Shown: positions 18,683-27,540, counted from the first letter of the stretch. The stretch is 57,002 bases of DNA from Vulcanimicrobiota bacterium (GCA_021107945.1 JAIORV010000161.1:1-57002); one strand, 5' to 3'. Notes: a model not told the origin generated them from the sequence alone. Numbers and translations: made by a program.

Positions 18683-19600
18683 TTGTCATTATTTATTGAA
18701 AAAAACTTAATGGACCCAATGTGTCAGAATATGCACAGGAGTAGGAATAGAGGATTTTCCCTCACTGAGCTTATTATATATATTCTCATGTCAACAATTG
18801 TCTTCGGGGTGATTATCTCGATCTTCTTTTTTGTCAGAAGCTCGTCGAGGAGAACGGCATCGTCTTTTGAGATCAGAGAGCAGACCGATTCCGCCCTCCG
18901 GTGGCTGAAAAACGACCTGATGGAGACAAGCTTGAATTCCATCAGGACATACCCCGACAATAGCAACAAGAGCGAGGCGCCCGGAGTTTCGTTTATCTCG
19001 GCAGTGGATGTAACGGGAAAAGCCGGGGATATTGTCCTGGATACATCAGAATTCGGCAACCCGTCCTGGCAAAAATACGTTTTCTATACGGTCGTTGAAG
19101 ATAAGGTATGGCCTATGGCTCTAAAAGACGGCACGAAAATAACACTCAGACTGGGGAAGCTTGTAAGGTGGGAGTATAAACAAAGCAATACGGTTCCCTC
19201 TGCAACCACGCTCAAGCCTTTCTCGGATATAAATCAGGCGACAACGCCGCCGCGAACGGTATTAAGCGGGATTATGCTGCCGGCAAAAATCGGTGATATT
19301 AACCAGAAGGAATGGTTCGGAAGACTTCGCATCCCCCATGTTGCGCCGGGAAAGTCGCCTCAACCGGGAGCGCTTGATTATGGCGGATTCAGGGTGTCCT
19401 TTGTGAGGAGAAAGCTTTCAGGATCCGGTCCGGGGCTGAGCGTGGAGGAAGAACTTTCAAATGTTAATCCGTCGGAATCAACGGATACAGACGGAAACAC
19501 AGACCTTATCCAGGTGGATTTTATCGCCCTTCAGATATCGTCAAAAACGGGACAACCCACGGCGTTATCACAGACTTTTCAACTAAAACCCCGGAATTGA
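18683..19600 (+). CDS. PilW/GspJ-like pseudopilin
   Basis: This minor pilin-like protein has about 290-305 residues. Its prepilin motif is SRNRG-FSLTELIIYILMST, with Gly at -1, Phe at +1 and Glu at +5, followed by a hydrophobic helix to about residue 50. The size and the SSFEIREQTDSALRWLKNDL segment fit PilW/GspJ-type minor pilins. It is the third gene of the plus-strand pilus operon (75 bases after the previous gene). The start is uncertain: TTG 18683 has GGAC upstream at poor spacing, and ATG 18710 or 18731 would give the usual short leader. It would form the tip complex with the PilX-like protein and the PilV-like pseudopilin. It is convergent with a kinase gene. Confidence 0.85.
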   Translation: MSLFIEKNLMDPMCQNMHRSRNRGFSLTELIIYILMSTIVFGVIISIFFFVRSSSRRTASSFEIREQTDSALRWLKNDLMETSLNSIRTYPDNSNKSEAPGVSFISAVDVTGKAGDIVLDTSEFGNPSWQKYVFYTVVEDKVWPMALKDGTKITLRLGKLVRWEYKQSNTVPSATTLKPFSDINQATTPPRTVLSGIMLPAKIGDINQKEWFGRLRIPHVAPGKSPQPGALDYGGFRVSFVRRKLSGSGPGLSVEEELSNVNPSESTDTDGNTDLIQVDFIALQISSKTGQPTALSQTFQLKPRN

Positions 19601-19624
19601 TTCGTCACAGATTATACATTTCTC

Positions 19625-19794
19625 GTAACTATTCACCGCAGAGAACGCAGAGGGCGCAGAGTTTTAAATAAATTCAGCACTTTAGACAATTATTAATTCC
19701 ATAAAATTTGGGTAGATGCCGGTCTCCCGACCAGTCTGAAACATTGTGAAATCGTGGTTCAGAAATCCCCCACAAAAAGGGGCTGAAAAGATAC
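19625..19794 (+). mobile_element. MITE-like composite repeat of about 170 bases
   Basis: The element starts GTAACTATTCA (19625-19635) and ends in the degenerate inverse CTGAAAAGATAC (to 19794). Inside are CCGCAGAGAACGCAGAGGGCGCAGAG, an AT-rich spacer, GCCGGTCTCCCGACCAG and AAAAAGGGGCTG. The same order occurs at 10539-10694 and, inverted with better ends, at 44463-44631. It fills most of the 202-base gap between two convergent genes and ends 8 bases from the kinase stop codon. Confidence 0.7.
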
Positions 19795-19802
19795 AATTTC
19801 TC

Positions 19803-21428
19803 TTAAAGACTATACATTTCTTTGAATTTATTGAAATCTTTCACCACTTCATCGACGGACTGATACCTCGCACTTTTACTCATTGCAAGCATCTTGTCGA
19901 ATATCTTTTGAAACTCCCTGGGGAATCCCGGCACATATTTATATATAGGTGGGTAACTGAAGGGATCTTCCCTTTTCTCGGGACCCTCCCCCGTGAGAAG
20001 ATGATGAAATGTCGCCGCAAGACTGAATATATCTGATGTGGGAGAGAAATTTCCGCTGTAATGCTCCGGGGAAGCATATCCATAAGTCCCCACTCTTGTC
20101 ATTGCCCCTTTTGGATCCAGGGCGCGGGCGAATCCAAAATCTACAAGATAGAGTCTTCCTTTCTTGTCTATCATAATATTCGAAGGTTTGATATCCCTGT
20201 GAATTATGGGGGGATCCTGCCTGTGCAGGACAGCTATAAGTTCAAACATCTTATCGAACCATTTTAAACACTGTTCCATAGGAAATCGCTCGTCAGGCTG
20301 TTCTTTCAATAAAAAGAAGAGATTCTTTCCTTCGATATACTGCATTACAATGAGGAGTCTGCCCTTCTCGGTAAAGTAATCCATCACCCGGGGAAAACCT
20401 GTGTGAGTTAACCTGAAAAGGAGCTTTGCTTCTTCCTTGAACCTTTTTTCAAGATACTTGAGAGTGGAAATCTTGACCGATAATGGGCAAAGTTCTTTTA
20501 ATACAATATTTGAGCCCATCTTGTGATCAATTGCCAGGAAAATCCTCCCGGTGCCACCGGCTCCCAATTGCTTTATCAACTCGTATCTCCCGTTTTTCAG
20601 GAATTTCAGAGTTTCAGGGACCTCAGGCTCATCAGGAATTGTGAGCTTACTGGAATCCTTGTATTTTGCCCTTGGAGTCTTTTGGGGAGTCCCACAGGGT
20701 TCAACCGGGGCATCATCAGTTTCCCGGGGAATTTCAGGCTGAGACTCCTGTGTGACAGGCTCTTCTACTTTCTCTTCCATACCCACAGGGTCGGCGGGTG
20801 CTTCTTCTGCTACTTCTTCTATTTTCTCTTCTTCCTCAACATTATCATCTGAATCCGGAACAGATACAGGCTCTTCTATAGGTTGCTCCACCTGAGCACT
20901 TATATTTTCCGCCACCGGGACTTCTTCCACAACCTGCCGTATCAGCACAGGCTCAACTTCCGTCTGCTCTTTTTCCTCAACTTCCAACTCTTCAGGAAAA
21001 TCTTCAACTTCCGCCTCTATAGCCTCTTTAATTTCGTGGACAGGACTTTCTTCAACCTCTTCTGTTTGCTGTTGCTCTATTATCTCTTCAAGCCCAGGTT
21101 CTTCAGGAATAACTTCCTCCCCGGAATCTGTCGAGATTTCTTCATGTCTCTTCTGCGGGTGGAGTTCTTCCGGGACAAGTCCTTCCGGCAAGGGATCTTC
21201 TCTGGAGGGTATAGGCTCTTCCTCCTCGTGCCATTCGTCCTGTATTGCATAAGCGGGTTTGGAAGGTCTGTCGCCATCCGTCGAGGAAACCTTTTCTTCC
21301 ACGGATTCCTCCTGTCCGAGAACTCCCAGAGGATCGATGATTCTTTCCTCCTCCTTGAGGGATTCTCCACATTTCTTACAGAACCGCGCTCCTGTCCTGT
21401 TAAATGAGCCACAATATAGGCAAAACAT
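19803..21428 (-). CDS. Ser/Thr protein kinase with N-terminal zinc ribbon and acidic linker
   Basis: This is a cytosolic Hanks-type kinase of 541 residues. Residues 3-21 form a zinc ribbon (CLYCGSFNRTGARFCKKC). Residues about 25-265 are a disordered-looking Glu/Pro/Val-rich linker. The kinase domain (about 275-541) is complete: GAGGTGRIF loop, Lys in IVLKEL, HRDIKPSN, VDFGFAR and YASPEHY. No membrane segment or PASTA repeat follows. It shares the PPII(H)RD-type phrasing with the pseudokinase part of the nearby PilB (PPIIIGGLSPEN), which suggests a common origin. It lies next to the pilus operon on the opposite strand, so a regulatory link to the pilus is possible but unproven. Start ATG 21428; the upstream gap is repeat-rich. 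Confidence 0.9.
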   Translation of the reverse strand: MFCLYCGSFNRTGARFCKKCGESLKEEERIIDPLGVLGQEESVEEKVSSTDGDRPSKPAYAIQDEWHEEEEPIPSREDPLPEGLVPEELHPQKRHEEISTDSGEEVIPEEPGLEEIIEQQQTEEVEESPVHEIKEAIEAEVEDFPEELEVEEKEQTEVEPVLIRQVVEEVPVAENISAQVEQPIEEPVSVPDSDDNVEEEEKIEEVAEEAPADPVGMEEKVEEPVTQESQPEIPRETDDAPVEPCGTPQKTPRAKYKDSSKLTIPDEPEVPETLKFLKNGRYELIKQLGAGGTGRIFLAIDHKMGSNIVLKELCPLSVKISTLKYLEKRFKEEAKLLFRLTHTGFPRVMDYFTEKGRLLIVMQYIEGKNLFFLLKEQPDERFPMEQCLKWFDKMFELIAVLHRQDPPIIHRDIKPSNIMIDKKGRLYLVDFGFARALDPKGAMTRVGTYGYASPEHYSGNFSPTSDIFSLAATFHHLLTGEGPEKREDPFSYPPIYKYVPGFPREFQKIFDKMLAMSKSARYQSVDEVVKDFNKFKEMYSL

Positions 21429-21837
21429 ATATAGACTCCTTTATTGGATTCAATTGATCATGCTCAAATTACATAAAAAGCTTAAATTTCCTGCAAATGC
21501 GCGTGGGAGGGTCTTTTTCCTGCTCCCGTTTCCCGCTTCTCATTTCCCACTTCCCACTTCTCGCCTCTCGTCTCCCACTTCTCCGAAAAACAGAGCGTCT
21601 GTCTCCTGTTATCTATCTTCCTATTTCTATCTTCCTTTTATATAAAGGAGAACCGATTCGTTTCAACAAATACTAATTTCTGTAGTTAAGCTATTTCTAA
21701 TAAATATTATCCTTTTTGATCTGCGGCGAGACGCCGCAGCTACCAATATTGTTGTAATGGTGAGGTCAGCATCCCGCCGCCCAAATAATGGTGGGGGTGG
21801 CGTCACGCCGCCCAAATAATGGAGGAATATATATAAA
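21429..21837. repeat. Repeat-rich divergent gap
   Basis: A pyrimidine block (about 21521-21600, TCCCGCTTCTCATTTCCC-type words) is followed by a composite at 21695-21824. That composite is a string ending CTATTTCTAATAAATATTAT, a perfect hairpin CTGCGGCG-AGA-CGCCGCAG (21721-21739) followed by CTACC, and two further GGCGTCACGCCGCCC-type units. The same composite, in the same orientation, is at 33690-33783. The GGAGG that may serve the acyltransferase (21831 region) lies at the repeat boundary. Both divergent promoters must lie in or beside these repeats. Confidence 0.7.
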
Positions 21838-22452
21838 ATGAAGCTTGTTGGTAAAATAATTATGGGGAGCAACTGCTTTGTCGATGATATGGCGATTGTA
21901 GGATATGCTCCCGGAAGAAAAATAGAAGACACCGCCCTGAAGGTGGGAAATGACGCTGTTATCAGGGCAGGGTCGATTATTTACGGCGGAAGCGTGATAG
22001 GCGAGAACCTTGAAACCGGGCATGGAGCTGTCATACGTGAAGAAAACAGGATAGGCGATGGGCTCAGAATATGGAACAACTCCACAATTGATTATGGTTG
22101 TTTTATAGGCAATAATGTAAAGATACACTGTAATGTTTATATCGCCCAGTTCACCACAATCGAGGACGATGTGTTCTTGGCTCCCGGTGTAATGGTGGCA
22201 AATGATTTCCATCCCCTGTGTTCAAGGTGTATGAAGGGACCCACCATTAAAAAAGGAGCGCGGATCGGTATGAATGTAACAATCCTGCCGAGAGTAATAA
22301 TAGGCGAAAAATCGCTCATAGCGGCGGGGGCTGTGGTGACCGGGGATGTGCCCCCTTGCTCCGTTGTAGTGGGAAACCCGGGGAGGGTAACAAAGTCGAT
22401 TTACGACCTGGAATGCAAGACAGGCATAATGGAAAGACCATATAACGAGTAA
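21838..22452 (+). CDS. Left-handed beta-helix (hexapeptide) acyltransferase
   Basis: This 204-residue protein belongs to the hexapeptide-repeat acyltransferases (trimeric left-handed beta-helix). Repeats of the form (I/V/L)GxxxX run through the sequence: VGNDAVIRAGSIIYGGSVIG, IGDGLRIWNNSTIDYGCFIG, IEDDVFLAPGVMVAND, IGMNVTILPRVIIG. The C-terminal segment VVTGDVPPCSVVVGNPGRV is typical of sugar O- or N-acetyltransferases (WbpD/WlbB, NeuD or CysE-like). The likely role is acetylating an amino sugar for surface polysaccharide. No sugar-biosynthesis genes sit beside it, so the substrate is open. The 3-prime end lies 3 bases from the convergent CYTH gene, leaving no room for a separate terminator. 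Confidence 0.9.
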   Translation: MKLVGKIIMGSNCFVDDMAIVGYAPGRKIEDTALKVGNDAVIRAGSIIYGGSVIGENLETGHGAVIREENRIGDGLRIWNNSTIDYGCFIGNNVKIHCNVYIAQFTTIEDDVFLAPGVMVANDFHPLCSRCMKGPTIKKGARIGMNVTILPRVIIGEKSLIAAGAVVTGDVPPCSVVVGNPGRVTKSIYDLECKTGIMERPYNE

Positions 22453-22455
22453 TTT

Positions 22456-22983
22456 TTATTTTAAAATCATATCACTATATGACGTACTCATAAGATCCTT
22501 ATCCTTGATCCCGAATAAATCCATATAACCCCTGCATTGCTCATACAATTTTTCCTCGCCTATGTTGCCGAGCCTGTCGATTGCTTCGATTTCCACGAAT
22601 GAACCCAGATTCTTCACTATATCGATATGAAACTTGACATTATCAATAAAATATATCTCCCTGTTTTTATCCGTCACGGCAAGTATGCCCAGAGATTTTT
22701 CGAGGATTTCCTTTAAAGAAGAATCGGTCCCGGAAGAATCGGGGCCGGGTTTGTATAGAATGATATCGGCTTTTTTGGGACCCGGTCGGTTTTCTCTGTC
22801 ATAATATATGAGGTTATTCTCGATATTTCCCTCTCTCAATTTCAGCCTTCCATTTTCACATTTGAAATATGTGTCAATCTGATGATCCATCCCTTTGAAA
22901 TCAGCGTTTTTCTCTTTTAAAATTTTCCTTATTTTATCCGGGTTCTTACACCTTGCTTTGATCTCCACATTAATAAGAGCCAT
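22456..22983 (-). CDS. CYTH domain protein (class IV adenylate cyclase-like)
   Basis: This 175-residue CYTH-fold protein belongs to the group of CyaB-type adenylate cyclases and thiamine triphosphatases. The fold's acidic N-terminal motif is present (VEIKARC, E-x-K), followed by IDTYFKCENGRLKLREG, and the family's closing region FVEIEAID. These charged residues line the tunnel that binds triphosphate with metal. Members of this size (about 175) cleave NTPs or triphosphate; the substrate is not predictable. GAGGTGA stands before the ATG. It is next to dusB on the same strand (79 bases), possibly in one transcript. Confidence 0.85.
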   Translation of the reverse strand: MALINVEIKARCKNPDKIRKILKEKNADFKGMDHQIDTYFKCENGRLKLREGNIENNLIYYDRENRPGPKKADIILYKPGPDSSGTDSSLKEILEKSLGILAVTDKNREIYFIDNVKFHIDIVKNLGSFVEIEAIDRLGNIGEEKLYEQCRGYMDLFGIKDKDLMSTSYSDMILK

Positions 22984-23061
22984 TATTAATTCACCTCGAT
23001 AATGTGCTTTTTCTTATATTTGGGCTCTTTGCGATGAATATTAACTCTTGCCCTCTTACAA

Positions 23062-24099
23062 TTAATTACTTTTCATGAAATATGAATCAATCAATTCTAT
23101 CATATCTTTATGCGCTTCAATATAAAATACTTTATCCCTAAAGCATGCAGATGCGGGCAATCCCCTTGTCTGCCAGGCGGCGAATTTTCGCATTTTTCTT
23201 ACGCCCCTGTCCTCACCATACCTTTTGACCAGGCATTCCAGGTGATATAGAATAAGATTTTTTCTGTCTTCCAATGTGAGATTAGGAATTGTGGAATAAT
23301 CCGGCAATTCTTCCTTGCTTTTTAATTTTGTTGATATTTCCAGGTGTTCCAGAGATTGTTTGAATATCCATGGATTATAATAAGCTTCCCTTCCTATCAT
23401 AATGCCGTCGCATTGGCTGAATTCCAGCATCTCCACCGCCTGCCCCGGGGTTTTTATATCACCGTTTCCGATAAGAGGCAGGTTCGTTGACTCTTTTAAT
23501 TTCTTTATAAAATCCCAGTCGGCTTCACCGGAAAATTTCTGTGCCGATGTCCGTCCATGAACTGCAATTGCTCCGATCCCGCATTCACCGGCGATTCTGC
23601 AAACCTCCGCCGCATTGAGCTCTTGATTGCTCCACCCCTTGCGAATCTTTATCGTAACGGGAATCGAAACAGCCCTGACAACATCTTCCAGGATCTTTCC
23701 AAGCAGAACACTATCCCTGCATAGAATTGCACCCGCCCCCGATTTTATTATCTTGGGAACAGAGCATCCCAGGTTTATGTCAACAATTGAAGCCCCTGCA
23801 TCTTCAACCATTTTCGCCGCTTCGGACATAAGTTGTGGATCTGTACCAAAAATCTGTATCGCTATGGGAGTTTCGGATTTATCAAAATCCATGAGCGAGA
23901 GTGTCTTTTGGTTCCCATAATGAAGGGCGTTACAGCTTATCATCTCGGAATAAACAAGTCCCGCTCCCATTTTTTTTATAATCGAGCGGAAAACCATATC
24001 AGTTATTCCTGCCATGGGGGCAAGGATAATCGGGTTGGGAATAAGCACATTCTTAATATAGAAGCTTTTTGTTTTTGGAGTTTCTTTTATTAAAAACAT
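23062..24099 (-). CDS. dusB: tRNA-dihydrouridine synthase
   Basis: Dus enzymes reduce specific tRNA uridines to dihydrouridine with FMN and NADPH. The 345 residues contain the FMN-barrel start (LIPNPIILAPMAGITDMVFR), the catalytic Cys in INLGCSVPKIIKSGAG, the KIRKGW phosphate site, AVHGRTSAQKFSG, and IGNGDIKTPGQA...CDGIMIGREAYYNPWIF. The helical tRNA-binding domain follows. The sequence is closest in style to bacterial DusB. GCSVPK replaces the more common GCPVKK, but the Cys is kept. Its start overlaps the end of the upstream phosphoribosyltransferase-like gene by 10 bases, suggesting translational coupling. Confidence 0.93.
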   Translation of the reverse strand: MFLIKETPKTKSFYIKNVLIPNPIILAPMAGITDMVFRSIIKKMGAGLVYSEMISCNALHYGNQKTLSLMDFDKSETPIAIQIFGTDPQLMSEAAKMVEDAGASIVDINLGCSVPKIIKSGAGAILCRDSVLLGKILEDVVRAVSIPVTIKIRKGWSNQELNAAEVCRIAGECGIGAIAVHGRTSAQKFSGEADWDFIKKLKESTNLPLIGNGDIKTPGQAVEMLEFSQCDGIMIGREAYYNPWIFKQSLEHLEISTKLKSKEELPDYSTIPNLTLEDRKNLILYHLECLVKRYGEDRGVRKMRKFAAWQTRGLPASACFRDKVFYIEAHKDMIELIDSYFMKSN

Positions 24100-25223
24100 A
24101 TATGTTTATTATAATGCGAATTCATCGGCTCTCCTGCCCGGTTTTTATTTTCTCCCGATGAGTGGCAATTTTTCTCTATCATCTCTTTCAAATCAGAATA
24201 AATATGGGGCAATTTCGTCTTTATTTTTGTCTGAACTCCCGGCATATTCCACGCAGACTGAGCTTTTTCTTTCCAGGGAGGCCTGGTGAAATCGATCCCG
24301 GCATTATAGAGCTCGATGAAATCATAAGTCAGCGGACCTACCCATGCTTCCTGGATCTTCTCTCCCACTTCTCCCGGAATGTCCGGCAGCAACTTGAGCC
24401 TGTCTCTTTGAAAAATGTCGTGAATATACTCCATAACTTCTTTTGGAGCAATGGGGTTGTTTTGAGGGTAATCCGGATCCGGGTTGAGATTAATTATGGT
24501 TCCCCCATGAATCACTTCGCCGTTGGGTAAAATGACATCATCTCTCCAGACCGAGAAAAGTGCTTCCCAATAGACTACCGTTACTTCAATCTCCGGCGGT
24601 ATTATCGGAATCACCCTGTTCAGTGCATTTATTGTGGATGTAGAGCAATTGAATATAATCCTTTTAAGGTTGGTTTCTTCCAGGGCTTTATTGAAAAATG
24701 CCTCCATTGTGCTTCCTGATGCCGGACATATGTCCGAGAAGATTCGCGCAGTCTCCGGCCCCCAATTAATATCTTTCGTGGCACATGCGTGATACAAATT
24801 ATTTCCTTCAACGGGATTGCGTTTGAAATCATCACCCTGTGTCTTTAAACCCTCTATAAAGGGAGTAAGTGTCAGAGCCCTCCCCGCCCTTAATATTTGA
24901 TGCTCTTTAATAAGATCGAGATGCCCGATTACATCGGGGAAAAACCTGAGAAGCGCTTTTGCGGTTGTGGCACAACAGTGCCTGTAAATAAAACGAGCCG
25001 CTTTTCCGTGGATAAAACGGCCCGTGAGAAGCTTTTCTCTCCCGGCTTTGCTGTCAAAGAGCAAAATCCGCACGGATCGTTCTTTAAAGGGCATATCTAT
25101 ATCATATACAACTCCCGTATCGCCCTCATATTTTTCGCCTTCTATATCAATTGAAACATCGCCGGGGAAATCAAATTCTATCTTATTGACGACATTCAGT
25201 CTTTTTGTTTCCTCTAAAATCAT
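24090..25223 (-). CDS. Unknown protein, possible phosphoribosyltransferase fold
   Basis: I do not recognise this 377-residue family. Two segments resemble a type I phosphoribosyltransferase such as uracil phosphoribosyltransferase. EHQILRAGRALTL (about residues 106-118) is like the RAGL region, and IFSDICPASGSTMEAFFNKA (about 160-180) is like the PRPP-binding loop D-x-x-x-A-S/T-G-S/T-T. RIIFNCSTSTINALNRV, which follows, would match the next strand. The C-terminal 130 residues are unique (HGGTIINLNPDPDYPQNN). It is cytosolic with no signal peptide. GAGGAGGGA gives a strong RBS, and the gene overlaps dusB by 10 bases. The fold assignment is an inference from pattern alone. Confidence 0.65.
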   Translation of the reverse strand: MILEETKRLNVVNKIEFDFPGDVSIDIEGEKYEGDTGVVYDIDMPFKERSVRILLFDSKAGREKLLTGRFIHGKAARFIYRHCCATTAKALLRFFPDVIGHLDLIKEHQILRAGRALTLTPFIEGLKTQGDDFKRNPVEGNNLYHACATKDINWGPETARIFSDICPASGSTMEAFFNKALEETNLKRIIFNCSTSTINALNRVIPIIPPEIEVTVVYWEALFSVWRDDVILPNGEVIHGGTIINLNPDPDYPQNNPIAPKEVMEYIHDIFQRDRLKLLPDIPGEVGEKIQEAWVGPLTYDFIELYNAGIDFTRPPWKEKAQSAWNMPGVQTKIKTKLPHIYSDLKEMIEKNCHSSGENKNRAGEPMNSHYNKHICF

Positions 25224-25298
25224 TGTTGTCCCTCCTCTTTGCTGCTAATTGTATTTACGTGAATGGAAGATAGTCCTTCCGATAAAACAAAAAAATCT

Positions 25299-26597
25299 CT
25301 ATTTCACATTTGCATCCATGATGAGCTTCGTTATCCCGTCAGAAAGCTTGGCCGGGTCATGCCTTACCAGGTTTGTCTGACTAATTAATGAAGCTTTTAT
25401 CGGTTTTACTCCCATTTTTTCTATTTCTTCAACATCGGCCGGTACGGGATATGCATTTTCAAGTTTATATTTTTCCTGTAGAGTGGGAGAAGGTATTTCG
25501 TCATTCACAAGACAATAATCAATTCTGATCTCCTGTGCGTGTTTTTTCAATGTTTTAAGATGATCCGAGGCGCTGAACCCGTCAGTTTCTCCGGGCTGGG
25601 TCATCACATTGCACACATAAAGCGTGACCGCTTTTGAATTAGTTATTGCAGAAATTACCCCATCCACCAGGAGATTAGGTATGACGCTTGTATATAGACT
25701 TCCCGGTCCCAGCACAATAAAATCGCTCTCGGAAATTGCCTCGATAACTTCATCCAGCGGTTTGCAATATTCAGGTTCAAGAAAAACCTTCTTGATTTTC
25801 CTCTCATCATGAGTTATGCTTGATTCCCCCCTGACCACCTCATCATCTTCCATCACAGCGCACAATGTGGACTGGTACAGAGTTGCGGGGAGTACCCTGC
25901 CCTTGATTGCCAGGATCTTACTTGATTGTTTTACAGCGGTGTCAAAACTCCCGGATATGTCGGTCATTGCGGCGAGAAGCAGATTCCCGAAACTATGCCC
26001 CTCCAGTGACTCGCTGTCATGAAACCGGTATTGGAAGAGTTCCGACATCAGGTTTTCCTCGTCTGCCAGTGCGACAAGGCAGTTTCGAATATCACCCGGT
26101 GGAAGCACTCCCATTTCCTTGCGAAGGCGTCCTGAGGATCCCCCGTCATCGGCGACGGTAACAACTGCGGCGATATTTGAAGTCTGTGATTTCAATCCTC
26201 TGAGAAGGCTCGACAGTCCCGTTCCGCCGCCGATTGTTACAATTTTGACTCCCTGCGCCAGTTTTCTCTCATCATAAACAACATCAACAAGATCTTTTTT
26301 TCTGTAGGGTACTGCCACTTCATAGATGGATTTGAACCATTTCAATATTCCAATGATTATAAGTACAAAACCCACCGTGATAAAAATTATGTCCACCCAG
26401 ATTGTATGTATGTCATATCCTGTAATTTTATTAATGATCTCGGCCGTTCCCAATTCAATCTGTGTGGGTATTTTGGGATTTATAATGAGAATAACGCCCA
26501 GGATAAAAATCGTAAGTCCGATCCATGAAAGGAATATCCATCTTTTTATCTTCATGCCCGGTGACAGCCATTTGTATGTTTTTTTAAGCATTTTCAA
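25299..26597 (-). CDS. yvcK: YvcK/GlmR-like UDP-GlcNAc-binding protein with membrane anchor
   Basis: This is a YvcK (CofD-like) family protein, 432 residues. In other bacteria YvcK binds UDP-GlcNAc and tunes cell-wall precursor and carbon flow. The N-terminal 100 residues hold two membrane segments (about 22-42 and 68-88). The Rossmann domain begins KIVTIGGGTGLSSLLRGLK, followed by VVTVADDGGSSGRLRKE and PPGDIRNCL, all family signatures, and GPGSLYTSVIPNL. It is the third gene of a cluster with rapZ (33 bases upstream). The start is TTG 26597 with AGGTGA 6 bases upstream; ATG 26591 is in frame and possible. No whiA-like gene follows, unlike Gram-positive rapZ-yvcK-whiA operons. Confidence 0.92.
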   Translation of the reverse strand: MKMLKKTYKWLSPGMKIKRWIFLSWIGLTIFILGVILIINPKIPTQIELGTAEIINKITGYDIHTIWVDIIFITVGFVLIIIGILKWFKSIYEVAVPYRKKDLVDVVYDERKLAQGVKIVTIGGGTGLSSLLRGLKSQTSNIAAVVTVADDGGSSGRLRKEMGVLPPGDIRNCLVALADEENLMSELFQYRFHDSESLEGHSFGNLLLAAMTDISGSFDTAVKQSSKILAIKGRVLPATLYQSTLCAVMEDDEVVRGESSITHDERKIKKVFLEPEYCKPLDEVIEAISESDFIVLGPGSLYTSVIPNLLVDGVISAITNSKAVTLYVCNVMTQPGETDGFSASDHLKTLKKHAQEIRIDYCLVNDEIPSPTLQEKYKLENAYPVPADVEEIEKMGVKPIKASLISQTNLVRHDPAKLSDGITKLIMDANVK

Positions 26598-26630
26598 TTT
26601 TCTTCACCTAAACCGGGAGAATTTATATGA

Positions 26631-27491
26631 TTACTTCTTTATATCCCTGTGATTGATAAAAGTCTGATAATTTTTTTCCTTGAGAAATTGTGCCAGTCGA
26701 GTTGTAACCGCCACGGAGCGATGTCTTCCCCCGGTACAACCCACGCCTATTGTAAGATGAGACTTGCCTCTGCGGATATACAGCGGGATGATGAATTCCA
26801 GTAATTGATAAATATTATCAAGCAGAATCCGTCCATCATCTCCCCTGAAAACAAACTGCCGGACCGACTCATCGGTTCCGTCCTTACATTGTAAATTGGG
26901 ATCATAAAAGGGGTTGGGGAGGACCCTTGCGTCAAAGACAAGGTCAACATCAAGGGGAATTCCAAACTTGTAACCAAAAGAGAGAATAGTAATCATTATG
27001 GGCGGCGAGCCGTCTTCAGACTGAAAGAAAAGCCTGGTGATTTCCTCTTTCAAGTCACCCCTCTTTAAGTCACCCGTGTCTATGACTATATCGGCAAGCC
27101 CCCTGATTTCTCTGAGCTTTTTCCTCTCTTTTTCAATGCCGTCGAGCAATCGTCCTGAAGATGCCAGAGGATGCTTTCTGTATGTCTCCGAGTACCTTCT
27201 AACGAGTATTTCATCGGGAGCGTCCAGGAATATTATCTGTGTGTTGAAATTGTATTCCCTGACTGTTTCAAGCGAGACCTGCAATTCGGACAGAAAACTA
27301 TTCGCCCCGTCATCGGCTGCAACGGCGACACGATTAAACCCCGATGTGGAGCATAATTGCACGAACGTTGGAATTAATGAAGGGGGGAGATTGTCAACCC
27401 AGAAGAAATTCAGATCTTCAAGGGATTTTATTGCGATAGTTTTACCGGCTCCCGACATGCCGGTAATTAAAACGAATTCCTTTGCATTCAA
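26631..27491 (-). CDS. rapZ: RapZ/YvcJ family P-loop protein
   Basis: This RapZ-type nucleotide-binding protein has 286 residues, the usual length. In E. coli RapZ senses glucosamine-6-phosphate and guides RNase E to the small RNA GlmZ. The Walker A is GMSGAGKT (about residues 11-18), followed by the family motif FFWVDNLPPSLIP, FLDAPDEILVRRYSETYRKHPL, and the C-terminal GVGCTGGRHRSVAV, which in RapZ forms the sugar-phosphate site. The start codon is TTG with GGGAGG 8 bases upstream; an ATG nearby is in another frame. It is followed by yvcK, so both sit in one envelope-precursor control cluster. Confidence 0.95.
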   Translation of the reverse strand: MNAKEFVLITGMSGAGKTIAIKSLEDLNFFWVDNLPPSLIPTFVQLCSTSGFNRVAVAADDGANSFLSELQVSLETVREYNFNTQIIFLDAPDEILVRRYSETYRKHPLASSGRLLDGIEKERKKLREIRGLADIVIDTGDLKRGDLKEEITRLFFQSEDGSPPIMITILSFGYKFGIPLDVDLVFDARVLPNPFYDPNLQCKDGTDESVRQFVFRGDDGRILLDNIYQLLEFIIPLYIRRGKSHLTIGVGCTGGRHRSVAVTTRLAQFLKEKNYQTFINHRDIKK

Positions 27492-27540
27492 TGTTTAAGC
27501 CTCCCGGTAATAGGTTCTTCTTTGATATTTCAAACCCTTT

